A stretch of 64,000 nucleotides of DNA from Sutterella faecalis (GCF_006337085.1 NZ_CP040882.1:2480001-2544000), one strand, 5' to 3'; shown: positions 24,960 through 34,278, counted from the stretch's first letter. Made by a program: numbers and translations. Notes: generated from the letters alone by a model not told the origin.

Positions 24960-26228
24960 TTACTGTTTCAGAGGCTGCGTCTGGGCTCCCGGCGCGTTTT
25001 CCCCAAATTCGCGCTCGAGCTCGTCGGCCAGAAGCGACACTGCGGCCGCATAGAAGTAGCTTCGGTTGTAGCGAAGAATGGCGGCGAAGGACGATGTTCC
25101 GATGTAGTAGTCGACGCCCTTTTCGTTCGACGCCTTGATCCACGGGAGATCAACGAGAAGCGCCGGCTCATCCTCGGCGAGCGGAAGCTTTTCAAGGGGC
25201 TTCACGCCGGCGCGAAGGAGCGCTCCGGCAGTGGTGTGCGTTTTGATGCCGCCCGAACCGGTTGCCTTGAAGATTTCGGGCGTGGCGGAAACGCGGTAGA
25301 GCGGACGTTCGCCCCGCGCCCAGCCGTGAACGAGAAGGAAGTTGGCAACCGAGGCGATGCCGTCGGCTTCGTTTCCGACAATATCAATATGGCCGTCTCC
25401 GTCGCCGTCCTTGCCGTAGGCCTTGAGCGACGAGGGCATGAACTGCCCGAGTCCCATGGCGCCCGCAAAGGAGCCCGACACGGCAACCGGCTCAATTTGC
25501 TGCCGCCAGCAGAATTCGAGGAAGTCCGAGAGTTCTGCGAGGTAGTACTTTGAGCGCCGCGTGTAGTCGAAGGACAGCGTCATCAGGGCGTCGAGCACGC
25601 GAAAGCGCCCCATGTTGCGTCCGAAAATCGATTCGACGCCGATGATTGCCGCAACCGCATAGCGCGAGACGCCGGTATCGGCTTCCACCCGATCGAAAAT
25701 TTCCCGGTTGTCTTCAAGGAACTCGGCTCCGCGGCGGATGCGTTCGCTGTTGACCAGGTTTCTTTCGTAAAGGAGAAAGTTCTTTTCAGCCGTCGTTTTC
25801 TTGTTGGCGTTGGGTCTCGGCGTGGTGTACTTCTCTGAGAGCGGCGAATAGCGCGCGACGGCCACGCCCGCCTCGAGCCAGTCGAGCGGGATCCCGCGTT
25901 CCGAGGAAAGCTTTCTGATGAAGGCCTGTACGTCCGGGCGCTCGGCATAGTCCGAAGCTGCGGGGCTTCCGCTCACGGGACTGATGGCGCGAGGCTCCTC
26001 AATCTTCTGCGCTTCGGGTTGAGGCGCCTCAGTCTGAGGCGGCTCGACGGGCTTCTCTCTCTTCGCATCGGAGGCAGCTTCCGGTTTCTGAGCTGCCGGG
26101 GCCGGAGCCGCTTCCGCGAGCGCCGGCGTTTCAAGTCCCCGGGCATCCCGATCAGGCGCGGCGCAGGCGGAGAGCGCGCAAAGGGCGAGCGCGAGCGGAG
26201 CGAGGGAAAAGCGGATCGAATGTGCCAT
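24960..26228 (-). CDS. mltB: Membrane-bound lytic murein transglycosylase B
   Basis: MltB cleaves the glycan strand of peptidoglycan to leave 1,6-anhydro-MurNAc ends. The 422-residue precursor has a lipoprotein signal with lipobox LSAC near residue 21, so it is probably anchored to the outer membrane. A Pro/Ala/Glu-rich linker (residues 25-85) follows. The catalytic domain has DVQAFIRKLSSERGIPLDWL, the catalytic glutamate in AIIGVESIFGRNMG, then TRRSKYYLAELSDFLEFC and GAMGLGQFMPSS, the family signature. A GDGDGHIDIVGNEADGIASVANFL segment matches the EF-hand-like calcium loop of MltB. Single gene, with AT-rich DNA downstream. Confidence 0.92.
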   Translation of the reverse strand: MAHSIRFSLAPLALALCALSACAAPDRDARGLETPALAEAAPAPAAQKPEAASDAKREKPVEPPQTEAPQPEAQKIEEPRAISPVSGSPAASDYAERPDVQAFIRKLSSERGIPLDWLEAGVAVARYSPLSEKYTTPRPNANKKTTAEKNFLLYERNLVNSERIRRGAEFLEDNREIFDRVEADTGVSRYAVAAIIGVESIFGRNMGRFRVLDALMTLSFDYTRRSKYYLAELSDFLEFCWRQQIEPVAVSGSFAGAMGLGQFMPSSLKAYGKDGDGDGHIDIVGNEADGIASVANFLLVHGWARGERPLYRVSATPEIFKATGSGGIKTHTTAGALLRAGVKPLEKLPLAEDEPALLVDLPWIKASNEKGVDYYIGTSSFAAILRYNRSYFYAAAVSLLADELEREFGENAPGAQTQPLKQ

Positions 26229-26423
26229 ATGGGGTCTGAAAAGATGTGAAGCGTATTCTTCGTTTGATTCTAATGGCGAGCTTCACCTTGCCTGCGGGCG
26301 TCAATGCGCTCAATTGTTTCAGAAGCTAAGCCGGGCCTTTTGGCAGGCAATGCGCTTCATTTCTTCTGTGCTAGGCTTTTCGGGATATTCAACCTCAAGC
26401 GCATCCCCGAACGCTTCCCCAAT

Positions 26424-27386
26424 ATGCCGACTTCAGACTGGAAAAGTCTTCCCACCGGATACTTCACGCATCAGCTCGTTAATCTCCCCAACATGCTCGA
26501 GGAGGCGCCAGAGTCGCCCGAGCGCATTGAGGCCATCGAAAACCGCCTCATGCTCGGAGGCTTCGGCGACCGGCTGCGGCGCGTCGAATGCGGGCCGGCT
26601 CCAATGGAAGCCGTGCTTCTTGCGCACGATGCGGATTACGTCGAGGCGCTCGAAAAAGCTTCTCTCGGGGATGAGGCGGCCCTCGGGCGCTTTGAGGAAC
26701 CCGATACGCAGGTCGGGCGCGACACCTTCGACTGCGCAATGGCCAGCGCCGGAGCTGTGGTGAGAGCGGTGGATTCGGTCTTTGCGCGAACCCTCAAGAA
26801 CGCCTTCTGCGCGGTGAGGCCTCCCGGACACCATGCATCGAGAAGCCGCGCAAGCGGCTTCTGCTACCTCAACAATGCCGCAATCGGTGCTCTTTGGGCA
26901 GCGAAGCGCTATAAGCTCGAGCGCGTCATGGTGCTCGACTTTGATGCGCATCACGGCGACGGGACGGAGGAGATTCTCGCCGGCCACCCGAACATGCGCT
27001 TTCTTTCGGTTTTTCAGTGGCCGCTTTTTCCGCACCGACGCATGGACCCGCAGCCCGCCAATGCAATTCTGTCGCCCCTTCCCGCAGGCGCAGGCGGCGC
27101 GGAACTGCGGGGGGTGGTGGAGGACGTGTGGCTTGCTGAAATCGAGCGCTTCCGCCCTGAGCTCATGATTCTTTCCGCCGGCTTTGACGCTCATGCTGAA
27201 GAGCGGATTGCGCAGTTGAAAGCCGCGGAAATCGACTACGCCTGCATTACGAGGCTCCTCGTGGAAGCGTCCTGGAAATACTGCGAGGGCAGGCTCGTGA
27301 GCGTTCTTGAGGGCGGCTACGAACTGAGAAGCCTGGGACGCAGCGTCTTCACGCACCTTCAGGGACTTGTCCGCACGCCGCTCTGA
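26424..27386 (+). CDS. Histone deacetylase family protein (zinc amidohydrolase)
   Basis: This is a class II histone deacetylase-like zinc hydrolase of 320 residues. In bacteria such enzymes act on acetylated polyamines, acetoin-related or other small amides. Motifs: AVRPPGHHAS with the catalytic His pair, GFCYLNNAAIGALWA, the zinc ligands in MVLDFDAHHGDGTEEI, and the third ligand in LSAGFDAHAEE. It ends with SVLEGGYELRSLGRSV, the GGY loop being characteristic. I use ATG 26424 (MPTSDWKSLPTGYF), since the family starts close to the HQ...PE segment HQLVNLPN...APESPERI. The substrate is not predictable. The MFS gene follows 20 bases later and is probably cotranscribed. Confidence 0.9.
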   Translation: MPTSDWKSLPTGYFTHQLVNLPNMLEEAPESPERIEAIENRLMLGGFGDRLRRVECGPAPMEAVLLAHDADYVEALEKASLGDEAALGRFEEPDTQVGRDTFDCAMASAGAVVRAVDSVFARTLKNAFCAVRPPGHHASRSRASGFCYLNNAAIGALWAAKRYKLERVMVLDFDAHHGDGTEEILAGHPNMRFLSVFQWPLFPHRRMDPQPANAILSPLPAGAGGAELRGVVEDVWLAEIERFRPELMILSAGFDAHAEERIAQLKAAEIDYACITRLLVEASWKYCEGRLVSVLEGGYELRSLGRSVFTHLQGLVRTPL

Positions 27387-27406
27387 CAGAACACAATAAA
27401 AGAATC

Positions 27407-28699
27407 ATGGACTCCAAAACGCTGATGCCGGGCGTGCGCCCGAAGGAAGTCTGGGCCTGGTCGGCTTTCGACTTTGCAAATTCCGGGTACACCACGGTGG
27501 TGCTCACCGCGGTCTTCAACGCTTATTTTGTTGCGGTCGTTGCCGGGGACGCGCCCTGGGCGACCTTTGCTTGGACCCTCATCATTGCCGCGAGCAATGC
27601 GGCGAGCCTCATTCTCATGCCCGTCATCGGCGCCATCGCGGACGCCACTGCACGGAAAAAGGTCTGGCTCTTTGCGGCAACCCTCTGCGCCGTCGCCGGC
27701 ACCTTCGGACTCGCTTTCTGCGGGCCGGGAACGATTCTGCTCGCCGCCGTCATGGTGATTCTTTCCAACATCGGCTACAACGTGGGCGAGACGCTCAATT
27801 CCGCGTTTCTGCCGGAAATCGCCCGGCCTGAGGCCGTCGGCAAGGTTTCGGGCTGGGGGTGGTCCTTCGGCTACTGCGGCGGCCTCGTGACTCTGGGCGC
27901 TTCGCTTCTTCTCGTCACGCAGGCAGACCGCCTCGGGCTCTCCACCGACTCGGCCATTGCGGGCACGATGGTGATCACCGCAACGGTCTTTGCGCTCGCC
28001 GCGATTCCGATTTTTGTGTGCCTCAAGGAGCGCGCTATTCCGCGGCAGAAGGGAACAAGTTCTCTGGGGAGCCTCTGCCTCGAAAGCTTCCGGGAGGTTG
28101 TCCGGACAGCGAAGTGCCTCAGCCAGTACCGGGACTTCGGATGGCTTGCGCTCTGCGGCTTCCTCTACCAGTCGGGCATTTCCGTCGTGATCACGCTTTC
28201 GGCCGTCTATGCCGCGGAAGTCATGGGGTTCACGACGACCGATACGCTCCTTCTGGTTTTCCTCGTCAACATCACTGCTGCGCTCGGCGCCTTCGGCTTC
28301 GGGTATCTGCAGGACCGGATCGGCCACAAGCGTGCGCTCGGCACGACCCTCGTCGTCTGGGTGCTGATGATTGCCTGCGCGGCCTTTGCAACTACGCGGC
28401 CGCTCTTCTGGCTCGCCGCCAACTTGGCGGGACTTGCCATGGGGTCCTCGCAGTCCGCGGGGCGCGCCATGGTGGCGCTCCTCTCGCCCGAAAGCCGGTC
28501 GGCGGAATTCTTCAGCTTCTGGAACATGTCGCTCTGGGTGGCCGCCATCGTGGGTCCTCTTGCCTACGGAAGCGTCACCTGGATCACCGGGAACGACCAT
28601 CGCCTTGCAATCCTCGTGACGGGCGTCTTCTTCCTTCTCTCCATAGCGGCCCTCGTTCCCATTAATCTCGAGCGCGGGAGGAGAGCAGCCGGGCGGTGA
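27407..28699 (+). CDS. UMF1-type MFS transporter (Atg22-like)
   Basis: This is an inner-membrane MFS protein of 430 residues with about 12 hydrophobic segments. The N-terminal VWAWSAFDFANSGYTTVVLTAVF is the hallmark of the UMF1/Atg22 group. The loop MPVIGAIADATARKK is the motif-A position, and NVGETLNSAFLPEIA, SGWGWSFGYCGG and SSQSAGRAMVALLSPE are other group-typical segments. Yeast Atg22 exports amino acids from the vacuole; bacterial substrates are unknown. It starts 20 bases after the deacetylase gene. If cotranscribed, it may import or export that enzyme's substrate (inference). Confidence 0.87.
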   Translation: MDSKTLMPGVRPKEVWAWSAFDFANSGYTTVVLTAVFNAYFVAVVAGDAPWATFAWTLIIAASNAASLILMPVIGAIADATARKKVWLFAATLCAVAGTFGLAFCGPGTILLAAVMVILSNIGYNVGETLNSAFLPEIARPEAVGKVSGWGWSFGYCGGLVTLGASLLLVTQADRLGLSTDSAIAGTMVITATVFALAAIPIFVCLKERAIPRQKGTSSLGSLCLESFREVVRTAKCLSQYRDFGWLALCGFLYQSGISVVITLSAVYAAEVMGFTTTDTLLLVFLVNITAALGAFGFGYLQDRIGHKRALGTTLVVWVLMIACAAFATTRPLFWLAANLAGLAMGSSQSAGRAMVALLSPESRSAEFFSFWNMSLWVAAIVGPLAYGSVTWITGNDHRLAILVTGVFFLLSIAALVPINLERGRRAAGR

Positions 28700-28757
28700 C
28701 CCGATCTGCAGAAACAAAATTCCTGTATTGCAAAATCAAATGTAAACAAGGAATTTT

Positions 28758-28801
28758 TTCTTCCTTACCGGAAGAATAAATTTGGTTCAGCCTGTTGAAC
28801 C
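28758..28801. promoter_or_regulatory. Two inverted repeats upstream of the IclR gene
   Basis: TTCTTCC (28758-28764) pairs with GGAAGAA (28770-28776). GGTTCA (28784-28789) pairs with TGAACC (28796-28801). Both lie 67-110 bases before the IclR-type regulator start, so they are candidate operators for autoregulation. The first could also end the preceding MFS transcript. Confidence 0.4.
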
Positions 28802-28867
28802 GCTTCTTCTCTCAGAATGACTACTCCTTCAGAATAGGTTTTACTGGTTTTCCGATAGGAGCAGGTC

Positions 28868-29659
28868 ATGGCCGGAAAAGGCTGCATCTCTCTACTGCGA
28901 GCTGACAAGATCCTCACCTACATCGCACATGTAGGTGCGGCAAGCTTCACTCAGCTTCAGAAGGATTTCGACCTCCCGAAAAGCAGCCTTCTCAACATTC
29001 TCGACACCATGGTCGACTGCGGGCTTCTCATCAAGAATGAAGCGCGTCAGTATCAGCTCGGCATCAAGGTCTACGAGCTCGGCTGCCAGTCTCTCCACAG
29101 GCGGAGTCTCTTTGAAATCACAAAGCGTCCCATGCAGGAGCTTGCGATGAGGACGGGGCTGATCTGCCACCTGGGAACCATTGAAGACTTTCATGCGCTC
29201 TACCTCGACAAGGTGGAGAGCCCACTTTCCAAGCCGACCGAGAGAAGCTGGGTCGGCAAAAAGCTCGACTTCCATTCGACAGCGCTCGGGAAGGCGCTTC
29301 TCGCCTGGAAGACGGATGGTGAGCTTCGGCTCTATCTCGATCAGCTCGAGCTTGCACAGTACACGCCGAAAACGATTACCGATCGCAGCATGTTCATTGA
29401 GGAGCTGAAGCTTACGCGCCGTCGCGGATGGGGCCTCGACGCGGAAGAATCCTCTCCTCTTGCGGTATGCCTCAGCACGCCGGTCTTCGATCTCGCAGGC
29501 CGCGTCAACTACGCGGTATCGCTTTCGGCGGACCCAACAACCTTCACGTCCGAGCGCATTGAGGGGTATCTCAGAATGCTCTCGGACTGTTCGCTCCAGA
29601 TTTCCCGCGGCCTCGGATACGGGGGACCGGCTCCGGTTCTCCTTACCTCGGAATCCTGA
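28868..29659 (+). CDS. IclR family transcriptional regulator
   Basis: This is a 263-residue cytoplasmic regulator. The N-terminal winged HTH has LRADKILTYIAHVGAASFTQL then QKDFDLPKSSLLNILDTMVD, with the wing CGLLIKNEARQYQLGIKVYEL. The C-terminal effector-binding domain carries LICHLGTIEDFHALYLDKVE, HSTALGKALLAWK (the family ligand-pocket motif), RRGWGLDAEESSPLAVCLSTPVF and YAVSLSADPTTF. AGGAG lies 7 bases before the ATG. It directly precedes a sugar-acid dehydratase/aldolase operon on the same strand, so it probably senses a related sugar acid or a 2-keto-3-deoxy acid and controls that operon (inference from context). Confidence 0.92.
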   Translation: MAGKGCISLLRADKILTYIAHVGAASFTQLQKDFDLPKSSLLNILDTMVDCGLLIKNEARQYQLGIKVYELGCQSLHRRSLFEITKRPMQELAMRTGLICHLGTIEDFHALYLDKVESPLSKPTERSWVGKKLDFHSTALGKALLAWKTDGELRLYLDQLELAQYTPKTITDRSMFIEELKLTRRRGWGLDAEESSPLAVCLSTPVFDLAGRVNYAVSLSADPTTFTSERIEGYLRMLSDCSLQISRGLGYGGPAPVLLTSES

Positions 29660-29709
29660 CCGCTCACTACCGATACATCAGACACGCAAACCCTCAGGAG
29701 AAACACATC

Positions 29710-30612
29710 ATGAAGAAATTCTGCGGCTGCATTCCGCCGGTTTCGAGCACCTTCACTCAGGACGGCAAGATCGATCATGAGGCTGCAAAGCGCCTCGCCG
29801 ACTATCTGATCGCGCACGGCGTGCACGGGCTCTTCTATCTCGGCACGGGCGGCGAATTCTCCCAGATGTCGAAGGCAGAGCGCATGGAAATGGCCGAAGC
29901 CGGCGTCGCCGCCGCCGCGGGCCGCGTTCCGGTTCTGATCGGCGTCGGTTCTCCCAATACGCGCGAAGCCGTTGAGCTCGCGAAGCACGCCGAAGCCATC
30001 GGCGCCGACGGCATCGTCGTCATCAATCCCTATTACTGGAAGGTCTCGGCCGTCAACCTCGACGCCTACTACCACGCCATCTGCTCGGCCGTGAAGCTTC
30101 CGGTTCTCATCTACAACTTCCCCGATCTCACGGGCCAGGACATGAATGCCGAGGTCGTGAAGCGCCTCGTGCTTGCCAATCCCAACATCGTCGGCATCAA
30201 GGAAACGATCGACAACGTGGGCCACATCCGCTCGATGATCAACACGATCAAGCCGATCCGTCCGGAATTCTCGGTCCTTGCGGGCTACGACGACCATCTC
30301 CTCAATACGCTGGAACTTGGCGGCGACGGCTCCATCACGGCGAGCATGAACTTCGCGCCGGAACTCTCCGTCGGAATCTATGAAGCCTTTCAGAAGGGCG
30401 ACTACCAGAAGGCGGTCGAGCTCGATAAGAAGCTCGTTCAGCTCCCGGCCCTCTATGGTCTTGAAGTCCCCTTCATGTCGGTGATCAAGTACGCGACCGT
30501 TCTCGCAACGGGCGTCGACATGACGACCTATTCGCTCCCGCCCGTTCGTCCGCTCACGGAAGAAACGAAGGAAGCCGTGAAGGCGTTCCTCGCCGCGAAG
30601 GGCGTTATCTGA
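29710..30612 (+). CDS. yagE: 2-dehydro-3-deoxy-sugar-acid aldolase, YagE/YjhH type
   Basis: This is a class I aldolase of the DapA/NAL superfamily (300 residues) that splits 2-keto-3-deoxy-aldonates to pyruvate and an aldehyde. The close pattern to E. coli YagE/YjhH includes GCIPPVSSTFTQDGKID, GLFYLGTGGEFSQMS, VINPYYWKVS, the tyrosine site IYNFPDLTGQD and Schiff-base lysine motif NIVGIKETIDNVGH, then LAGYDDHLLNTLELGGDG. Following genes encode a YagF/YjhG-type dehydratase and a GntP permease, the E. coli D-xylonate gene set, so 2-keto-3-deoxy-xylonate or a relative is the likely substrate. AGGAGA lies 8 bases before the ATG. Confidence 0.87.
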   Translation: MKKFCGCIPPVSSTFTQDGKIDHEAAKRLADYLIAHGVHGLFYLGTGGEFSQMSKAERMEMAEAGVAAAAGRVPVLIGVGSPNTREAVELAKHAEAIGADGIVVINPYYWKVSAVNLDAYYHAICSAVKLPVLIYNFPDLTGQDMNAEVVKRLVLANPNIVGIKETIDNVGHIRSMINTIKPIRPEFSVLAGYDDHLLNTLELGGDGSITASMNFAPELSVGIYEAFQKGDYQKAVELDKKLVQLPALYGLEVPFMSVIKYATVLATGVDMTTYSLPPVRPLTEETKEAVKAFLAAKGVI

Positions 30613-30680
30613 CCGACGAAGAGACCCTGCGAGCTTTAGACCAAAAGACTCGTTCGCCAAAGAATTAAAGGAGATCCGCA

Positions 30681-32636
30681 ATGTCTGACTTCTACGACGA
30701 AGAGAATCAGGACATCTATCACATCCGCACGCATGCGGCCGGCCCCCGCGGGGAGCTCCCGCTCACGCCCGCCATGCTGATCAACCGCCCGAGCGGCGAC
30801 CTTTTCGGCATGACGATGAATGCGGGCATCGGCTGGAACCCGGACGAACTCGACCGCGACGAAGTGCTCCTCGTGAGCACGCTGGGCGGCATCCGCGGCG
30901 CTGACGGAAAGCCCATCGCGCTCGCCCTTCATCAGGGTCACTATGAGCTCGACGTGCAGCTGCGCGCGGCGGCTGAGGAAATTCATGCCGGCAAGGCTCT
31001 GCCTTATGCGGTCTACGTCTCCGACCCCTGCGACGGCCGCACCCAGGGCACGCTCGGCATGTTCGACTCGCTCCCCTACCGCAACGACGCGAGCATGGTG
31101 ATGCGCCGTCTGATCCGGTCGCTTCCGAACACGAAGGCCGTGATCGGCGTCGCGACCTGCGACAAGGGGCTCCCGGCCACGATGATGGCGCTCGCGAGCC
31201 AGCACGACCGTGCGGTGGTGCTTGTTCCCGGCGGCTCCACGCTCCCGGCAGTGGGCGGCGAAGACAACGGCCGCGTGCAGACGATCGGCGCGCGCTTTGC
31301 GAACGGCGAACTCTCGCTCCATGATGCCCGGCGCTTCGGCTGCTCGGCCTGCGCCTCCGCGGGCGGCGGCTGCCAGTTCCTCGGCACCGCCGGCACCTCG
31401 CAGGTGGTGGCAGAGGGCCTGGGTTTGTCGCTTCCGCACTCGGCGCTCGCTCCGTCGGGCGAACCCGTCTGGGTCGACATTGCGCGCGCCTCCGCCCGCG
31501 CTGCCCTGAAGCTCATGAAGGCCGGCATCCATGCGAAGGACATCCTGACCGACAAGGCGATTGAGAACGCCATGATGGTCCATGCGGCCTTCGGCGGCTC
31601 GACCAACCTGCTCCTTCACATTCCGGCGATCGCCCATCAGGCGGGCTTGAGGCTTCCGACAGTGGAAGACTGGATCCGCATCAATCAGGCGGTGCCGCGT
31701 TTGGTCGACGTGCTCCCCAACGGGCCGAAGTACCATCCGACGGTGCGCGCCTTCATGGCGGGCGGCGTTCCGGAAGTGATGCTCTATCTGCGCGAACTCG
31801 GAATCCTCCACCTCGACGCCATGACCGTCACGGGCCGCACGGTGGGCGAAAACCTCGAATGGTGGGAAAAGTCCGAACGCCGCGAGCGCTTCAAGGAAAT
31901 CCTCGAGAAGCAGGAAGGCGTCCGACCCGACGACGTCATCATGTCGCCCGAGGTTGCGAAGGAGCGCGGCCTCACCTCGACCATTACCTTCCCCGTCGGC
32001 AACATTGCCCCCGAAGGCTCCGTCATCAAGTCGACCGCCATCGATCCGAAGGTGATCGACGAAAACGGCATCTATTACCACAAGGGCCCCTGCAAGGTCT
32101 ATCTCTCCGAGAAGTCTGCGGTCTACGACATCAAGCATGAGAAGGTGAAGAAGGGCGACATTCTCGTCATCATCGGCACGGGCCCCTCGGGCACGGGCAT
32201 GGAGGAGACCTATCAGGTGACGAGCTCCTTGAAGCACCTCTCCTACGGCAAGTACGTTTCCCTCATCACCGACGCGCGCTTCTCGGGCGTTTCGACGGGC
32301 GCCTGCGTGGGCCACGTCGGTCCCGAAGCGCTCGCGGGCGGCCCGATCGGGAAGCTCCGCACGGGCGACATTGTGGAAATCCGCATCGACTGCAGAAACC
32401 TCCACGGCACCGTCAACTTCCTCGGCACCGCTGAAACGGGCGAACTCCCGCTCGGCGAAGCGACGAAGCTTCTCGCCACCCGCACGAGCCACCCCGACCT
32501 TGCGCCTGATCCGGATCTTCCCGACGACACGAAGCTCTGGGCGGCGCTCCAGTCCCTGTCGGGCGGCACCTGGCGCGGCTGCGTCTACGATGTTCCGCGG
32601 ATTCTCGAACAGATCCGCAGGATCCCGAAGGAATAA
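30681..32636 (+). CDS. yagF: Sugar-acid (D-xylonate-type) dehydratase, YagF/YjhG family
   Basis: This is an IlvD/Edd-superfamily Fe-S dehydratase of 651 residues, which converts an aldonate to its 2-keto-3-deoxy acid. The start IYHIRTHAAGPRGELPLTP is characteristic of the YjhG/YagF group. Fe-S and Mg ligands are visible in VSDPCDGRTQGTLGM, GVATCDKGLPATMMALAS and FGCSACASAGGGCQFLGTAG. The C-terminal half contains GTGPSGTGMEETYQ and ARFSGVSTGACVGHVGPEA. AAGGAG lies 7 bases before the ATG. The product feeds the YagE-type aldolase encoded just upstream. D-xylonate is the best guess, but other C5/C6 aldonates are possible. Confidence 0.9.
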   Translation: MSDFYDEENQDIYHIRTHAAGPRGELPLTPAMLINRPSGDLFGMTMNAGIGWNPDELDRDEVLLVSTLGGIRGADGKPIALALHQGHYELDVQLRAAAEEIHAGKALPYAVYVSDPCDGRTQGTLGMFDSLPYRNDASMVMRRLIRSLPNTKAVIGVATCDKGLPATMMALASQHDRAVVLVPGGSTLPAVGGEDNGRVQTIGARFANGELSLHDARRFGCSACASAGGGCQFLGTAGTSQVVAEGLGLSLPHSALAPSGEPVWVDIARASARAALKLMKAGIHAKDILTDKAIENAMMVHAAFGGSTNLLLHIPAIAHQAGLRLPTVEDWIRINQAVPRLVDVLPNGPKYHPTVRAFMAGGVPEVMLYLRELGILHLDAMTVTGRTVGENLEWWEKSERRERFKEILEKQEGVRPDDVIMSPEVAKERGLTSTITFPVGNIAPEGSVIKSTAIDPKVIDENGIYYHKGPCKVYLSEKSAVYDIKHEKVKKGDILVIIGTGPSGTGMEETYQVTSSLKHLSYGKYVSLITDARFSGVSTGACVGHVGPEALAGGPIGKLRTGDIVEIRIDCRNLHGTVNFLGTAETGELPLGEATKLLATRTSHPDLAPDPDLPDDTKLWAALQSLSGGTWRGCVYDVPRILEQIRRIPKE

Positions 32637-32669
32637 CCGCTTCCCTTCACCCTCAAATCTCTCCTCACA

Positions 32670-32700
32670 GCGCAGCCCTTTTTCTCCAAAGGGGCTGCGC
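32670..32700 (+). promoter_or_regulatory. Intergenic hairpin between dehydratase and GntP genes
   Basis: GCGCAGCCC (32670-32678) pairs with GGGCTGCGC (32692-32700). No T run follows, so it is more likely an RNA-stability or partial-attenuation element than a full terminator within the operon. Confidence 0.5.
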
Positions 32701-32755
32701 CGGGGGCGGCTTCACCCTCGAAAGCCGCTTTCCGGCTAATCCATAAGGAGTCAAC

Positions 32756-34105
32756 ATGCCACTGCTCATCATTGCCATCGGCGTTGCGGCGCTTCTGCTC
32801 CTCACGATCCGATTCAAGCTCAACACCTTCGTCTCCCTCATCATCGTTTCGATCGGCGTCGCCATTGCGAGCGGCATGCCGCTCCACAAGATCATCGGCG
32901 CGATTGAAGGGGGCTTCGGCGGCACGCTCGGCCACATCGGCCTCATCTTCGGCTTCGGCGTGATGCTCGGGCGCCTCCTCGCGGAAGCGGGCGGCGCGCA
33001 GCGAATCGCCCTCACGATGCTTCACGTCTTCGGCAAGAAGCACATGGAATGGGCCGTCGTCTGCTCGGCCTTCATCGTCGGCATCGCGCTCTTCTTTGAA
33101 GTGGGCCTCATTCTCCTCATCCCGATCATCTTCGCCATCGCCCGCGAAGCCAAGGTGAGCCCGATGATGCTCTGCGTGCCGATGCTTTCGGGCCTTCTCG
33201 TCGCGCACTGCTTCCTCCCGCCGCACCCCGGTCCCACGGTGATCGCCAAGGAATACGGCGCCGACGTCGGCATGGTGCTTCTCTACGGCATGATCGTCGG
33301 CATCCCGACCTTCCTCCTCTCGGGCCCCGTCCTCAACCGCTTCTGCCGCAAGCTCGTTCCCGCTGCTTTTGAGAAGGCGGGCGACATCAGCGCGCTCGGG
33401 GCTACGAAGACCTTTACGGACGCCGAAATGCCGTCCTTCGGGATCTCCTTCATCACGGCGATGCTTCCCGTCATCCTGATGGCGCTCGTCACGATCCTCG
33501 AATTCTTCATCACGCCTGAAATGCGCGATCAATCGATGTTCCTCGAGACCGTCTTCTTCCTCGGGAATTCGACCACCGCCATGCTCGTCTCCATGCTCTT
33601 TGCGCTCTACACGATGGGCTATGCCCGCGGCAAGCACATGGATGAGCTCATGAAGACCTGCGGCGCAGGCATTGCGGGCATTGCCGGCCTCCTGCTCATC
33701 ATCGGCGGCGGCGGCGCCTTCAAGCAGGTGCTGATTGACTCGGGCGCGGGCGCCTACATTGCCGACCTGGTTTCGGGCGAACGCATCAATCCGATCATCC
33801 TTGCCTGGGCGATTGCCTCGCTCCTTCGCATCTGCCTCGGCTCCGCGACGGTGGCCGCCATCTCGACCGCGGGTCTCGTGATCCCGATGATTTCCGGGAA
33901 CCCGGAAGTGAACCTCGCGCTCATCACGCTCGCCACGGGCGCCGGCAGTTCCATCTGCTCGCACGTAAACGACGCGTCCTTCTGGATGATCAAGGAGTTC
34001 TTCGGCCTTACGACGAAGGAAACGCTCTGCACGTGGACGCTGATGTCGACCGTCGTTTCGATCCTCGGCCTCGTCTTCCTTCTCCTCGTCGATATGGTGC
34101 TCTGA
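32756..34105 (+). CDS. GntP family gluconate/sugar-acid permease
   Basis: This is an inner-membrane proton symporter of 449 residues with 12-14 hydrophobic segments. Family signatures: an N-terminal LLIIAIGVAALLLLTIRFKL, FGGTLGHIGLIFGFGVMLGRLLAEAGGAQRIA, FFEVGLILLIPIIFAIAREA, the conserved LPPHPGPTVIAKEYGADVG, the late LLLIIGGGGAFKQVLIDSG, and GSATVAAISTAGLVIPM then GAGSSICSHVNDASFWMIKEFFG. AAGGAG lies before the ATG. As third gene of the IclR-linked operon it most likely imports the aldonate that the dehydratase acts on. A strong terminator follows. Confidence 0.92.
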   Translation: MPLLIIAIGVAALLLLTIRFKLNTFVSLIIVSIGVAIASGMPLHKIIGAIEGGFGGTLGHIGLIFGFGVMLGRLLAEAGGAQRIALTMLHVFGKKHMEWAVVCSAFIVGIALFFEVGLILLIPIIFAIAREAKVSPMMLCVPMLSGLLVAHCFLPPHPGPTVIAKEYGADVGMVLLYGMIVGIPTFLLSGPVLNRFCRKLVPAAFEKAGDISALGATKTFTDAEMPSFGISFITAMLPVILMALVTILEFFITPEMRDQSMFLETVFFLGNSTTAMLVSMLFALYTMGYARGKHMDELMKTCGAGIAGIAGLLLIIGGGGAFKQVLIDSGAGAYIADLVSGERINPIILAWAIASLLRICLGSATVAAISTAGLVIPMISGNPEVNLALITLATGAGSSICSHVNDASFWMIKEFFGLTTKETLCTWTLMSTVVSILGLVFLLLVDMVL

Positions 34106-34189
34106 TTCAGCATCGGAAGTGCCGCTCGAGCTTTGAGCGGCGCTTCCTGAATCTCAAAACGCCATGGCGGAATTTCTGTTCCGCCCGCA

Positions 34190-34231
34190 GCCTCCAGAGC
34201 CGGCAGGAAGCCCTCTGGAGGCTCTTTTTTT
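34190..34231 (+). terminator. Rho-independent terminator of the sugar-acid operon
   Basis: GCCTCCAGAG (34190-34199) pairs with CTCTGGAGGC (34213-34222) and is followed by a T-rich run. It lies just upstream of the IS66 left end. Confidence 0.9.
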
Positions 34232-34278
34232 GCCCGTTTTCCGCGTTCAGCGGCTCGTTCCCGAGACCGCGTCAGGCT

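Noticed and set aside
30636..32492. 618-codon minus-strand frame opposite the dehydratase gene
   Set aside because: Antisense shadow; the plus strand has all dehydratase motifs.
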